DNA from: Micromonospora echinospora
GTDB lineage: Bacteria > Actinomycetota > Actinomycetes > Mycobacteriales > Micromonosporaceae
Direction: 5' to 3'
Length of the DNA stretch: 64,000 nucleotides
Assembly (NCBI RefSeq): GCF_014203425.1
Contig: NZ_JACHJC010000001.1
Span: 7,061,867-7,125,866 of the forward strand
A program made the position numbers and the translations under genes. Shown one piece after another: positions 42,543 through 51,551 of this stretch. A model generated the notes under the pieces. That model had not been told where the DNA came from. It worked only from the letters and a program-made list of their open reading frames with translations, and did not search any database. Every line of letters starts with the position of its first letter. Within the stretch, counting starts at the first letter, position 1.

Positions 42543-45406
42543 CACCGGTCCCCGCTTCCCCGAGAGTTCTCGCCGACCAGGGCGAGGAACGCGTCCTCCA
42601 GGCGGCGCCGGGGCACCACCCGGTCCACTCCGATACCGGCCCGGACCAGCTCGGCCACCACCTCGCTGCGGGCGGTGCCGTTGGTGTCGACCACCAGCCC
42701 GCCGTCGCCGTCGGGCAGCACCCGTACGCCGCCGAGCCGGTCGAGCACCGTACGCGCCGCGTCCGGGTCGCTCACGTCGAACAGCACGCTCGGCGACTCG
42801 CCGACGATCTCCTCCACCGGGCCGGACGCCACGATCCGCCCCTTGTTGACCACCACCGCGTGCGTGCAGGTCTGCTCCACCTCGGCCAGCAGGTGGCTGG
42901 AGACCAGCACCGCCCGGCCGTCGGTGGCGTAGCGCTGGAGCACCCGGCGCATCTCCGCGATCTGCGGCGGGTCCAGCCCGTCCGTCGGCTCGTCCAGCAC
43001 CAGCAGCTCGGGCAGGCCGAGCATGGCCTGGGCGATGGCCAGCCGCTGCCGCATGCCGTGGCTGTACTTCTTCGTCCGCCGGTGCACCGAGTCGCCCAGG
43101 CCGGCGATCGCCAGCGCCTCGTCGAAGTGCGCGTCCTCCCACGGCCGGCCGGTCGCCCGCCAGTACGCCTTGAGGTTGTCCAGCCCGGACAGGTGCGGCA
43201 GGAAGCCCGGCCCCTCGACGAGCGCGCCGATCCGGGACAGCACCGGCGAGCCGGGCACCAGCCGGTGACCGAAGACGTAGATCTCCCCGGCGGTGGGCTG
43301 GGTCAGCCCCATCAGCACCCGCAGCGTCGTGGTCTTGCCCGCGCCGTTGGGCCCGAGCAGGCCGACCACCTGGCCGGGGTGCACCTCGAAGTCGACGTCG
43401 GAGACCGCGACGAAACCGTCCGCGTACTCCTTGCGCAGGTTGCGCACGGCGAGCGGGACGCCCGCGTACTCCGGGTGCACCGAGCTGTCCTGGCGACGGT
43501 GCCGGCGGCGGGTGAGCAGCACGACCACGACGAGCCCGAGCACGATCGCGGCGAGCAGACCGGCCAGCGCCCAGCGCCACACCGCAGCCGTGGTGGGGAT
43601 GGGCGAGGCGTCGACGGTGGGCAGCGTCAGCGGCCCGTCGGCCAGCGCCACGGTGTGCACGGCCGGCTCGGCCGGGGAGGCGTACGCCTGGTCCGACGTC
43701 GCCACCACGAGCCGCAGCCGGTGCCCGGCCTCGACCCGCCGGACGATCCCCGGCAGCGTGACGGTGACCGGCGTGGCCGCGTCGACGGTGGCCGGCAGGC
43801 CGGTCAGTCGCACCGGCGCCACCAGGCCCGACGGCAGCGTGGCCGCGCCCTGCGGGTCGACGTCGTAGAGCTTCACGAAGAGCACCGCCTCGCCGGTCGG
43901 GGAGGCGGCCCTGATCCGCACGGTGGGCGCGCCCACCACGTCGACCGCGTCGTCGAGCGGCGCCGACTCGAAGCGGGCGTGCTGGCCGGGGATGTCCCCC
44001 GCCACGCCGTCCAGCAGCGAGCCGAGCGCGCCCGCGAACGGCACCGAGGAGATCGCCGCCGGGTTGCCGTTCGGCGGTACGGCGACCGGCTGGGGCGGGC
44101 CGGCGAGCGTCACCTCGCGGCGGTCCTGCCCGGCCAGCCCCGGATAGTCGGCGGTACGGAAGCCGGTGGCCACCAGGCCCCGGTCGAGCGCGTCGAACCC
44201 GGCGATCCGGGAGAACGTGAACGTGTCGCCGGGGGCAGCCCCGTCGCCCTTGACGTAGTGGTCGAGCCACTGCGCGGTCAGGAACTTCACCCGGTCGGAG
44301 TCGGAGGTGGGTCCGGAGCCGCCGTCGTGGCCGCCGGTGAACCAGGCGACCCGCACCGGCGTGCCGGCGGCGGCGATACCACGGGCGTTGGCGTCCGCCT
44401 CGGCCAGCGGGAAGAGCGTGTCCGCCTCGCCCTGGACCAGCAGCGTCGGCGACTTGATCCGGTCGAGCACACCGGCCGGCGACGACCGGCGGAGCAGCTC
44501 GACCGCCGCCGCGTCGGCCCGGCCGGTGGTGGCGATGCGCAGGTACGCGGCGCAGACGTCGGCGGCGAAGCGGCCGCAGGACGGGTCGGCGGCGCCACCC
44601 GGAGCGCGACCGGAACCGGTGCCCGGACCGGCGCCCGGCTGCGGGCTCGGCGGGCCGGCGGACTCGGGCGCGCCCTCCGGCGCGGCGGCGGTGGCCCCGG
44701 AGAGCCCGGCCGGACCGGAGCCGGCGTTCCCGCCGCCGCCGAAGAAGATGCCGGCCCAGCCCTTCTTGAACACGCCGTCGGTGGACTGCCGGCCGGTGCT
44801 CTCCGGCAGGAACGCCCGGGACAGGTCGTTCCAGGTGATCATCGGGACGATCGCGTCGACCCGCTGGTCCTGCGCGGCCAGCAGCAGGGCCAGGCCGCCG
44901 CCGTAGGAGCCGCCGACCACACCGACCCGGGGGTCGCCGGCCGCGTCGAGGCGGATGTCCGGCCGCTCCGCCAGGCGGTCGAGCAGGCGCTGCGCGTCCC
45001 GCACCTCGTAGTCGGGGCTGTCCAGGTGGATCTGGCCGCCGCTGCGCCCGAAGCCGCGAGCGGTCCAGGTGAGCACGGCGTACCCCCGGGCGGCCAGGTC
45101 CTCGGCGTCGGAGCGGACCGAGTCCTTGGTGCCGCCGAAGCCGTGCGCCAGCAGCACCGCCGGTACGCGGTTCGCGGCCGACGCGCGGTCCGGCAGGTAG
45201 AGCGTGGTGTCCAGGTCGACCGGCTCGTCGCCGGAGGGCCCGGAGCGGACTGTCACCAGCGCCGACTCGGTGCGGAAGTCCGGGCTCTGCGGCCGGGCCA
45301 CCCAGACGAGCCCGGCGGCGACGAGGACGACCACCGCCACGACGGCGACGATCCGGCGTGGGCGTCCGGCCAGGGCGCGCCGGATCCGCGCGACTGGTGA
45401 TCTCAT
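42542..45406 (-). CDS. Extracytoplasmic alpha/beta hydrolase (X-Pro peptidase S15-like) fused to an ABC-exporter ATPase
   Basis: 954 residues in one frame. TM1 at about 18-37; then a peptidase S15/CocE-type hydrolase with Ser167 (GGSYGGG), Asp329 (GEADT) and His360 (TGGHDGG); a jelly-roll X-Pro C-terminal domain (about 410-600); TM2 at about 607-632; then a cytoplasmic ABC ATPase with Walker A GPNGAGKT (685-692), signature SHGMR (782-786) and Walker B LVLDEPTDGLDP (802-813). A Gly/Pro linker with low complexity (223-275) interrupts the hydrolase. The single ATG at 45406 covers everything; no frameshift is needed. The permease gene follows with a one-base overlap. Confidence 0.9.
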   Translation of the reverse strand: MRSPVARIRRALAGRPRRIVAVVAVVVLVAAGLVWVARPQSPDFRTESALVTVRSGPSGDEPVDLDTTLYLPDRASAANRVPAVLLAHGFGGTKDSVRSDAEDLAARGYAVLTWTARGFGRSGGQIHLDSPDYEVRDAQRLLDRLAERPDIRLDAAGDPRVGVVGGSYGGGLALLLAAQDQRVDAIVPMITWNDLSRAFLPESTGRQSTDGVFKKGWAGIFFGGGGNAGSGPAGLSGATAAAPEGAPESAGPPSPQPGAGPGTGSGRAPGGAADPSCGRFAADVCAAYLRIATTGRADAAAVELLRRSSPAGVLDRIKSPTLLVQGEADTLFPLAEADANARGIAAAGTPVRVAWFTGGHDGGSGPTSDSDRVKFLTAQWLDHYVKGDGAAPGDTFTFSRIAGFDALDRGLVATGFRTADYPGLAGQDRREVTLAGPPQPVAVPPNGNPAAISSVPFAGALGSLLDGVAGDIPGQHARFESAPLDDAVDVVGAPTVRIRAASPTGEAVLFVKLYDVDPQGAATLPSGLVAPVRLTGLPATVDAATPVTVTLPGIVRRVEAGHRLRLVVATSDQAYASPAEPAVHTVALADGPLTLPTVDASPIPTTAAVWRWALAGLLAAIVLGLVVVVLLTRRRHRRQDSSVHPEYAGVPLAVRNLRKEYADGFVAVSDVDFEVHPGQVVGLLGPNGAGKTTTLRVLMGLTQPTAGEIYVFGHRLVPGSPVLSRIGALVEGPGFLPHLSGLDNLKAYWRATGRPWEDAHFDEALAIAGLGDSVHRRTKKYSHGMRQRLAIAQAMLGLPELLVLDEPTDGLDPPQIAEMRRVLQRYATDGRAVLVSSHLLAEVEQTCTHAVVVNKGRIVASGPVEEIVGESPSVLFDVSDPDAARTVLDRLGGVRVLPDGDGGLVVDTNGTARSEVVAELVRAGIGVDRVVPRRRLEDAFLALVGENSRGSGDR

Positions 45407-45539
45407 GCGGCACACGGTACGGGCCGATCGCTGTGCATTCGCTGAGATCCGCCGTACGTCTGTCCGGTTGCGCCGTTCGTCGCCCGCAGACCGTCGTCCG
45501 CCAAAGGTCCAGAACATCCCAGCGGTGCATGTTCGGATC

Positions 45540-45553
45540 ATGTGAATTCACAT
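45540..45553. promoter_or_regulatory. 14-bp perfect palindrome ATGTGAATTCACAT
   Basis: An AT-rich perfect palindrome in an otherwise high-GC gap between the fusion gene (start 45406) and the conservon (start 45781). Its composition suggests a regulator operator, possibly for the divergent exporter operon. Confidence 0.5.
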
Positions 45554-45600
45554 CTACACGCGCAAACCACCATCGATGTCACTTCTCGGCCACATGATCG

Positions 45601-45633
45601 GACGCTGAGTGACGCCCAGGCTCACTCAGCGTC
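45601..45633. repeat. 12-bp inverted repeat with nine-base loop
   Basis: GACGCTGAGTGA (45601-45612) and TCACTCAGCGTC (45622-45633) match perfectly. It precedes the conservon promoter by 42 bases, so it is more likely a regulator site or upstream terminator than part of the transcript. Confidence 0.6.
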
Positions 45634-45674
45634 GCCCAGAATGGACTGACGTGAAGCCGACTCATCGACCGAGG

Positions 45675-45702
45675 TTGCACCGACGTCCGGTTCGGCTACT
45701 TT
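45675..45702 (+). promoter_or_regulatory. Probable conservon-operon promoter
   Basis: TTGCAC (45675-45680) and TACTTT (45697-45702), 16-base spacer, 78 bases before the first gene of the operon. Confidence 0.55.
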
Positions 45703-45780
45703 TCCGGTCCGGTGCACGGGACTGCGTACGGCGACCTCCCGGGGCACCGACCGCCCCGCCGTCGCCGGAGGAGACACACC

Positions 45781-46962
45781 ATGACAGTCCCCGCGCCGCG
45801 GGTCCGTCGGCGGCCCGCCGTACCGGGCCGTACGCTTCCCCTGCTGCTGGTGCTGGCGCTGCTCGTACCGCTCGGGTTCATCTTCGCCCAGGCCGAGAAC
45901 AACGCCGCCGACGACCACGAGCTGGCGAGCCGGGAACGGCTCGGCGTCCGCTACCTGCGCGCTCTCGGCCCGATCACCGACGCGCTGGTGGAGGCGCAGG
46001 CGATCGCGGTCGCCGAGGGGTCCGTCTCCCGGACCGCGCTCACCGCCGCGATCGAGGGCGTCGCCGAGGTGGACAACGCCGTCGGCGACGAGTTGCGCAC
46101 CCACGAGCGCTGGGCCGGGCTGCGGGCGAAGCTGGAGGCGCTGCCGGACCGCGGGCTCGGCGACCCCGAGGCCGCCTTCCGGGCCTACGGCGAGGCGTGC
46201 GACCTGCTGCTGGCCCTCTACCGCAAGGTGCGGGAGAGCTCCGGACTGATCCGCGACCCGCGCTCGGACTCGTTCTTCCTCCAGGACGGCATCGGCGGTG
46301 ACCTGCCCACCGCGACGGTGCTGGCCGGGCGGCTCGTCGACCTGGCCCGGCTGGCGACCAAGCGTCCCGCCGCCGAGCGCGCGCGGACCGGAGCGGAACT
46401 GGCCGAGCTGCGCGTCGCCGCGCTCGGCCCGGCCACCGACCTCGTCGCCGACCTGCGCTCCGCTGTCGACAGCTCGGAGAGCACCGACCTGGGCGCCAAC
46501 GTGCTCACCCCGCTGGACACCTACCAGCGCTCGCTGGAGACGTTCTCGGCCTACTCGGCGCCCGGCGGCGGCCGGTCCGCGCCGGGCACCGACCAGCTCA
46601 CCCAGGCCGGGATCACCGCGCAGAACGCCGCCAAGCAGCTCCGGACGGTCATCCTCGACCAGCTCGACACGCTGCTGAAGGAACGGCTGGACGCGATCGA
46701 CCGGGACCTGCTGCTGGGCCGGGTCGCGGCCGGCACGGCAGTCGCGCTGCTCGCCGGGATCGCCGCGCTGCACGTGGCCGCGGCGCGGCGGGAGCGGTCC
46801 TCCGGCCCTCCTCCGGCGCGCCGGACGCCGACCGAGGCAGGACCGCCACCGGCGGTCCACGAGGACCCGCCGATCGTCGCGTCCGAGGGTGACCGCCAGC
46901 CGGTCGCCGTCGGCCGGGGCGGCGACGCCGACCGGTGGAGGCCGTTCGATGCTGCTCGCTAG
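45781..46962 (+). CDS. Membrane sensor-like protein upstream of a conservon
   Basis: 393 residues: a short cytoplasmic head, TM1 (about 20-40, LPLLLVLALLVPLGFIFA), a ~290-residue helical extracytoplasmic region and TM2 (about 318-338), then a Pro-rich cytoplasmic tail. The extracytoplasmic part resembles the NIT-like sensing region of the adjacent CvnA kinase (for example DHELASRERLGVRYLRALGP), but no kinase or HAMP domain follows. GGAGGAG precedes the ATG. It overlaps cvnA by 14 bases, so it is probably a dedicated input partner of the kinase. Confidence 0.75.
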   Translation: MTVPAPRVRRRPAVPGRTLPLLLVLALLVPLGFIFAQAENNAADDHELASRERLGVRYLRALGPITDALVEAQAIAVAEGSVSRTALTAAIEGVAEVDNAVGDELRTHERWAGLRAKLEALPDRGLGDPEAAFRAYGEACDLLLALYRKVRESSGLIRDPRSDSFFLQDGIGGDLPTATVLAGRLVDLARLATKRPAAERARTGAELAELRVAALGPATDLVADLRSAVDSSESTDLGANVLTPLDTYQRSLETFSAYSAPGGGRSAPGTDQLTQAGITAQNAAKQLRTVILDQLDTLLKERLDAIDRDLLLGRVAAGTAVALLAGIAALHVAAARRERSSGPPPARRTPTEAGPPPAVHEDPPIVASEGDRQPVAVGRGGDADRWRPFDAAR

Positions 46963-49825
46963 GTTACGGATCCGGGGCAAGCTCGCCCTGCTGGTGATCA
47001 TCCCGCTGCTCAGCATGGTCGGGCTGGCCGTTCCGGTGGTCATCGACCGGGTGGCCGCCGCGCAACGGGCCGCCGACACCGCCGAGACGGTCCGCATCGC
47101 CAGCCGGGTCGGCAGCCTGGTCCAGGATCTCCAGCAGGAACGCCTGCTCTCGATCGGGCTGCTGCTCGGGCGGGTGACCCGCACCGAGCTGATCCAGAAG
47201 TCGGCCACCGTCGACGACCGGGTCGCCGACCTGCGCGCCGAGACGCTGCCCGCGCCGATCCGCGACAGCCTCGACGGGGTACGCAAGCTGGACGACGTCC
47301 GCACCGCCACGCTCGCCGGCCGGGCCAGGCCGGGCCAGATCCTGACCGCGTTCGCCGAGGTCGACACCGCCCTGATCGACGCGCTGCGGCTGCCGTACCA
47401 GGTGGACACCGACACCGCGGCCGGCCGGCAGGTGCTCGCCCTGGACGCGCTGCTGCGCGTCGACGAGGCACTCAGCTCCTGCACCACCCAGATCGTGCTG
47501 GTCAAGGCGACCGGCGACCCGCTGATGTCGCGGTCGTTCGTGGCGTGCATGGCGGCGCTCAACGTCGACAACCGGCGCTTCCGCCGGCTGATCACGCCGG
47601 AGCAGCTCAAGGTGGCCGAGCTGGACGACGCGGCGGTGGCCGCGCGGACCAGCCCGACGTTCCTGGTGGACAGCCTCCGCGACCCCGACGCCGCGATCGC
47701 GCCGGTCTCGCTGGACGTGCTCTTCCCCGCGTCCCGGTCCATGATCACGCTGGGCCAGTTCGTGGAGAAGAAGGTCGTCGCGGACGTCATCGCGGAGACC
47801 CGCGCCCGGGAACGCGAGGCCCTGACCGCGGCCTGGCTGGTCACCCTGGCGGCCGGCGTCATCCTGCTGGTCGTGGTGCTGCTGAGCATGACGGTGGCCC
47901 GTACCGTCGCCCGCCCGCTGAGCCGGCTCACCCGCTCCGCCGAGCGGGTCGCCCGGGTCGCCGAGGCGGAACTGACCCGGGTCGCCGACGACGAGTCCGA
48001 GAGCGTGCCACCGGTACGCCTCGACCCGGTGGAGGTCGGCGCCCGGGACGAGATCGGCGAGCTGGCCCGCGCGTTCGACCGGGTGCAGCGCACCGCCGCC
48101 CGGCTGGTCGAGCGCCAGGTGGCCGGACGCCGCAACGTGGCGCAGATGTTCGGCCACGTCGGGCGGCGTACGCAGAACCTGGTCGGCCGCCAGATCGCGC
48201 TCATCGACCGGCTGGAGCGGCAGGAGACGGACCCGGGCCGGCTGGAGCACCTGTACCGGCTCGACCACATCTCCAGCCGTCTGCGCCGCAACGCGGGCAG
48301 CCTGGTGGTGCTCTCCGGCGCCACCGGCTCGGACGGCCACGTGGCCCCGGTCCCGCTGGCCGACGTGGTCCGGCTCGCGCTCGGCGAGATCGAGGACTAC
48401 ACCCGCGTCGACGTGGAGGTGCCACCCGGTGTCGCGGCGGCGCCCGCGATCGTCGGCGACCTGGTCCTGACGCTGGCCGAGCTGATGGAGAACGCCACCT
48501 CCTTCTCGGCGCCGCACACCCGCGTCGTGGTGACCGGCGAGCTGACCGACGGCGGCGCCCGGCTCGTCGTGGTCGACCACGGCATCGGCCTGACCGAGGA
48601 GCGGATGACCGAGGAGAACGCCCGGTTCACCCGCCGGGAACGGCTCGACCTCGCCCCGACCGAGGTGCTCGGCCTCTTCGTCGTCGGCCGGCTGGCCCGG
48701 CGGCACGGCTGGCACGTCCGGCTGTCCCCGACCGTCGGGGGCGGCGTCACCGCCACCCTGGAGGTCCCGGCCGCCTCGCTCGTGGTCCGCCGGGCCGAGC
48801 CGGTCTTCGCCACCGCCTCGCGGGCCGCCGTACCGCCCGGAGGTGGGCAGGAGCCCGGCAGCCCACCGGCCACCGAACCGCCCTCCGGCTTCGACGCGGA
48901 GCTGCTGAGCCGGGCCACCCGCAGCATGTCCAGCGGCAACCCGTGGAACGCCTTCGGCAACCGGGGCGACGCTGCGGACACGACCGAGGACCTGGGCTTC
49001 CCCACCGCCGGTCCGCCGCCCGCCTGGCCACCGGCCGCCGGTGCGCCCGCCACCCGGCCCACCGGACCGGCGGCGCGCCCCGGCCGTACCTCCCCGCCGA
49101 CACCGGTCGTCGGCCCGGTCCCGGTCGCTCCCCCGGCCGCCGGGCCGACGACCGGTCCGCCCCGCACGCCGCCGGCCGGTCCGGCCCTGACCCCACCGGC
49201 CGGTCCGGCCCTCGCGCCGACCGCCGGGGCCGGCCCGGCCGTCGGGCCGTCGTCGCCACCGGCCGCCCGGCCGGTGCGCACGCCCAGCGTCGGGTCCGCG
49301 CCCGTACCGACCGCCGGACCGGCGTCGGCCCCACCGGCCGGACCGGCCCGTTCGGCGCCGCCCGCCGGTGGTCGCCCGTCGGTCCCGGCCGGGCCGGAGC
49401 CGGTCGGCCCGCCCGCCGGACGGCCCGGCGCCCGGTCGCCGATCCGGCAGCGGGTGCCCGGGGCGAACCTCCCGGCCCCCGCGCCCACCGCCCCGGCCGG
49501 CCCGGCCACCGGCGGGCCGCTGATCGGCGTCCCCGCCGACCCGGCCCACGTCCGGGCCCTGGTCGAGGCGTTCCAGGACGGCGTACGCCGGGCCGAGGGC
49601 TACAGCGTCCCCGCCCCGCCCGGCGCGGAGCGGCCCCGGCTGAGCCGGCGGGTGCCGGGCGCGAACCTGGCCGCCACCGCGACCCAGTCCACGCTCCCGA
49701 CCAGTTCCGACCCCGGCGACCCCGTCGAGGTCCGCAATCTCGTCAACGAGTTCGAGGCGGGCGTCGCCCGTGCTCTGCGCGAAGTCAGCCCAGACCGCCA
49801 TTACGAAGAGGACCCATCACGGTGA
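46949..49825 (+). CDS. cvnA: Conservon sensor kinase CvnA
   Basis: 958 residues. TM1 (about 11-33), NIT-type helical sensing domain, TM2 (about 294-317), HAMP (to ~385), then a kinase half: phosphoacceptor-like YRLDHISSRLRRNAG (His440), N box ELMENATSFS near 511, and HGIGL/GLFVVGRLARRHG G-type boxes. The last ~290 residues are Pro/Ala/Gly-rich and end with three short AHVRALVEAF- or EVRNLVNEF-like helices. CvnA proteins signal to the co-encoded small G protein. GGAGG precedes the ATG; it is coupled to the upstream sensor by overlap and to cvnB by GTGA. Confidence 0.92.
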   Translation: MLLARLRIRGKLALLVIIPLLSMVGLAVPVVIDRVAAAQRAADTAETVRIASRVGSLVQDLQQERLLSIGLLLGRVTRTELIQKSATVDDRVADLRAETLPAPIRDSLDGVRKLDDVRTATLAGRARPGQILTAFAEVDTALIDALRLPYQVDTDTAAGRQVLALDALLRVDEALSSCTTQIVLVKATGDPLMSRSFVACMAALNVDNRRFRRLITPEQLKVAELDDAAVAARTSPTFLVDSLRDPDAAIAPVSLDVLFPASRSMITLGQFVEKKVVADVIAETRAREREALTAAWLVTLAAGVILLVVVLLSMTVARTVARPLSRLTRSAERVARVAEAELTRVADDESESVPPVRLDPVEVGARDEIGELARAFDRVQRTAARLVERQVAGRRNVAQMFGHVGRRTQNLVGRQIALIDRLERQETDPGRLEHLYRLDHISSRLRRNAGSLVVLSGATGSDGHVAPVPLADVVRLALGEIEDYTRVDVEVPPGVAAAPAIVGDLVLTLAELMENATSFSAPHTRVVVTGELTDGGARLVVVDHGIGLTEERMTEENARFTRRERLDLAPTEVLGLFVVGRLARRHGWHVRLSPTVGGGVTATLEVPAASLVVRRAEPVFATASRAAVPPGGGQEPGSPPATEPPSGFDAELLSRATRSMSSGNPWNAFGNRGDAADTTEDLGFPTAGPPPAWPPAAGAPATRPTGPAARPGRTSPPTPVVGPVPVAPPAAGPTTGPPRTPPAGPALTPPAGPALAPTAGAGPAVGPSSPPAARPVRTPSVGSAPVPTAGPASAPPAGPARSAPPAGGRPSVPAGPEPVGPPAGRPGARSPIRQRVPGANLPAPAPTAPAGPATGGPLIGVPADPAHVRALVEAFQDGVRRAEGYSVPAPPGAERPRLSRRVPGANLAATATQSTLPTSSDPGDPVEVRNLVNEFEAGVARALREVSPDRHYEEDPSR

Positions 49826-50286
49826 CCAGCCCGTTCCTGCACGACAACATCGAACAGAGCGCCACCGGCGACCTCAGCCCTGAGGCGCGCACCTTCAACT
49901 GGCTGCTCGACTCGTTCACCTCCAGCACCGCCGGGGTGATGGAGGCGATCGCGGTCTCCTCGGACGGGCTGCTGATGGCCATGTCCGCCATCAAGGACCG
50001 GTCCAACGCGGAACGGCTCGCCGCCGTGGTCTCCGGCATGACCAGCCTCGCCGGGGGCGCCGCGAGCTGGTACGCGCTGGGCGCGCTCAACCGGGTGATC
50101 GTCGACATGGCCGAGGGATACCTGCTGATCAGCGCGATCAGCAGTGGTTCGGTCCTCGGCGTCGTCGCCGACCGTACGGCGAATCTGGGCACCGTGGCGT
50201 ACGAGATGACGCTCTTCGCCGGCCGGGCCGGCGGCGCCCTGAGTCCCCGCCTGATCGCCGAGCTGAAGAACGCCGTCCAGCAATGA
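49822..50286 (+). CDS. cvnB: Roadblock/LC7 domain protein CvnB
   Basis: 154 residues, cytoplasmic. The roadblock fold is recognised from FNWLLDSFTSSTAGVMEAIAVSSDGLLMA split over two strands, and ISAISSGSVLGVVADRTANLG; it is the standard second gene of conservons, thought to act as GTPase-activating or scaffold protein for CvnD. GTG start overlapping the cvnA stop (GTGA), and ATGA overlap with cvnC, so the four genes are co-translated. Confidence 0.93.
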   Translation: MTSPFLHDNIEQSATGDLSPEARTFNWLLDSFTSSTAGVMEAIAVSSDGLLMAMSAIKDRSNAERLAAVVSGMTSLAGGAASWYALGALNRVIVDMAEGYLLISAISSGSVLGVVADRTANLGTVAYEMTLFAGRAGGALSPRLIAELKNAVQQ

Positions 50287-50732
50287 TCCCGGGGGCCGCC
50301 GGCGCGGACCCGGAGCCGGAACCCGGCATCCGGGTCCGCCCCTTCCTGCACGCGTCCGCTCCGAGTCCGGAGCCGGACGCGGGCGACGGGGAGCCGACCG
50401 GCCCGCGCCCGTTCGTGCTGACCGCCGGACGGGTGGACGGCGACCCGGCGATCGGTCTGGAGACCCAGGTCACCGCTCGTCCGGGCAGCACCTCGTGGGC
50501 GGTGACCGCCCGGCTCGCCCCGGAGCTGGCGGCGATCGTCGCGATCTGCGCCGAGCCCGTCTCGGTGGCAGAGATCTCCGCCCGGACCCGGATGCATTTC
50601 GGTGTGACCCGGGTGCTCGTCGGCGACCTTCGCGCCGCCGGTCATCTCGACGTGCACGTCGCGGACGGCGACGACGCCCTCGATCCCGACATCATCCTGC
50701 GAGTGATTGATGGACTTCGTGCGATCTCCTGA
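50283..50732 (+). CDS. cvnC: DUF742 protein CvnC
   Basis: 149 residues. The DUF742 domain is visible in RPFVLTAGRVDGDPAIGLETQV and in PELAAIVAICAEPVSVAEISARTRMHFGVTRVLVGDL, whose second half resembles a winged helix. A Pro/Glu-rich head precedes it. It is the third conservon gene; its biochemical role is unknown, though it accompanies CvnB and CvnD nearly always. It ends inside the first codons of cvnD (23-base overlap). Confidence 0.92.
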   Translation: MIPGAAGADPEPEPGIRVRPFLHASAPSPEPDAGDGEPTGPRPFVLTAGRVDGDPAIGLETQVTARPGSTSWAVTARLAPELAAIVAICAEPVSVAEISARTRMHFGVTRVLVGDLRAAGHLDVHVADGDDALDPDIILRVIDGLRAIS

Positions 50733-51504
50733 ATGGCCGGCGGCGGCCCTGGGCGGGCCGTCCGCGAACAGCGCCCCGAGCCGCTACGGCGGACCGGCCC
50801 CGCTGATCGGCCGCGCCACACCGCCACCGCCCACCCCGCCGCTGCCGTACCTGCCGCCCGGGGTGCCGCCACAGGAACCCGCACCGATCGTCAGCCGGGT
50901 GCCGGCGCCCCGCCCGCCGATCCCGGTCAAGCTCCTGATCGCCGGCGGGTTCGGGGTCGGCAAGACCACCACGGTGGGGGCGATCTCGGAGATCGCGCCG
51001 CTGACCACCGAGGCCGAGATGACCACCGTCGGGATCGGCATCGACGACCCCGGCGGCGTCGCCGGGAAGACCACCACGACCGTCGCCATGGACTTCGGCT
51101 GCGTGACCATCGACCGCAGCCTCAAGCTCTACCTCTTCGGTACGCCCGGTCAGGCGCGGTTCGGCTTCATGTGGGACGACCTGGCCCGGGGGGCGCTCGG
51201 CGCGCTCGTGGTGGTGGACAGCGCCCGCCTCGACGACTGCTACCCGGCCATCGACTTCTTCGAACGGTCCGGGCTGCCGTTCGCCGTCGGCGTCAACGCC
51301 TTCGACGGGCGGCTGGCCCTCGACCTGCCGTCGATCCGCTGGGCGCTGGCGATCGCGGAGCACGTGCCGCTCGTACAGTTCGACGCCCGGGACCGGCTCT
51401 CGGTCCGGGACGCCCTGCTGGTCGTCCTGGACCGGGCGCTGGACCGGGCGACCCGGTCGGGCCGGCGCGGCGACGGGCCGGCTCCGCAGTCACGGCCGGG
51501 CTGA
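50710..51504 (+). CDS. cvnD: Conservon small GTPase CvnD
   Basis: 264 residues. G1 GGFGVGKTT from residue 79, G3 variant FGTPGQARF from about residue 143 (a TPGQ instead of DxxG), and G4-type NAFDG from residue 196. The Pro-rich N-terminus (about 70 residues) is longer than in the shortest family members. This is the effector of the conservon, probably switched by the CvnB roadblock protein. ATG 50710 is preferred; a TTG lies one codon upstream. No downstream cytochrome P450 (cvnE/F) gene is present. Confidence 0.92.
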   Translation: MDFVRSPEWPAAALGGPSANSAPSRYGGPAPLIGRATPPPPTPPLPYLPPGVPPQEPAPIVSRVPAPRPPIPVKLLIAGGFGVGKTTTVGAISEIAPLTTEAEMTTVGIGIDDPGGVAGKTTTTVAMDFGCVTIDRSLKLYLFGTPGQARFGFMWDDLARGALGALVVVDSARLDDCYPAIDFFERSGLPFAVGVNAFDGRLALDLPSIRWALAIAEHVPLVQFDARDRLSVRDALLVVLDRALDRATRSGRRGDGPAPQSRPG

Positions 51505-51551
51505 ACACCGACAGTCGTTTCGATCCGTTGTCTGGCGAAGGGGTGGACGCC

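Noticed and set aside
41634..45551. A single 1305-codon minus-strand frame across the permease and the hydrolase-ATPase gene
   Set aside because: Only its last 302 codons (the permease) are protein-like; the upstream part is another frame of the fusion gene, which has all its motifs in its own frame.
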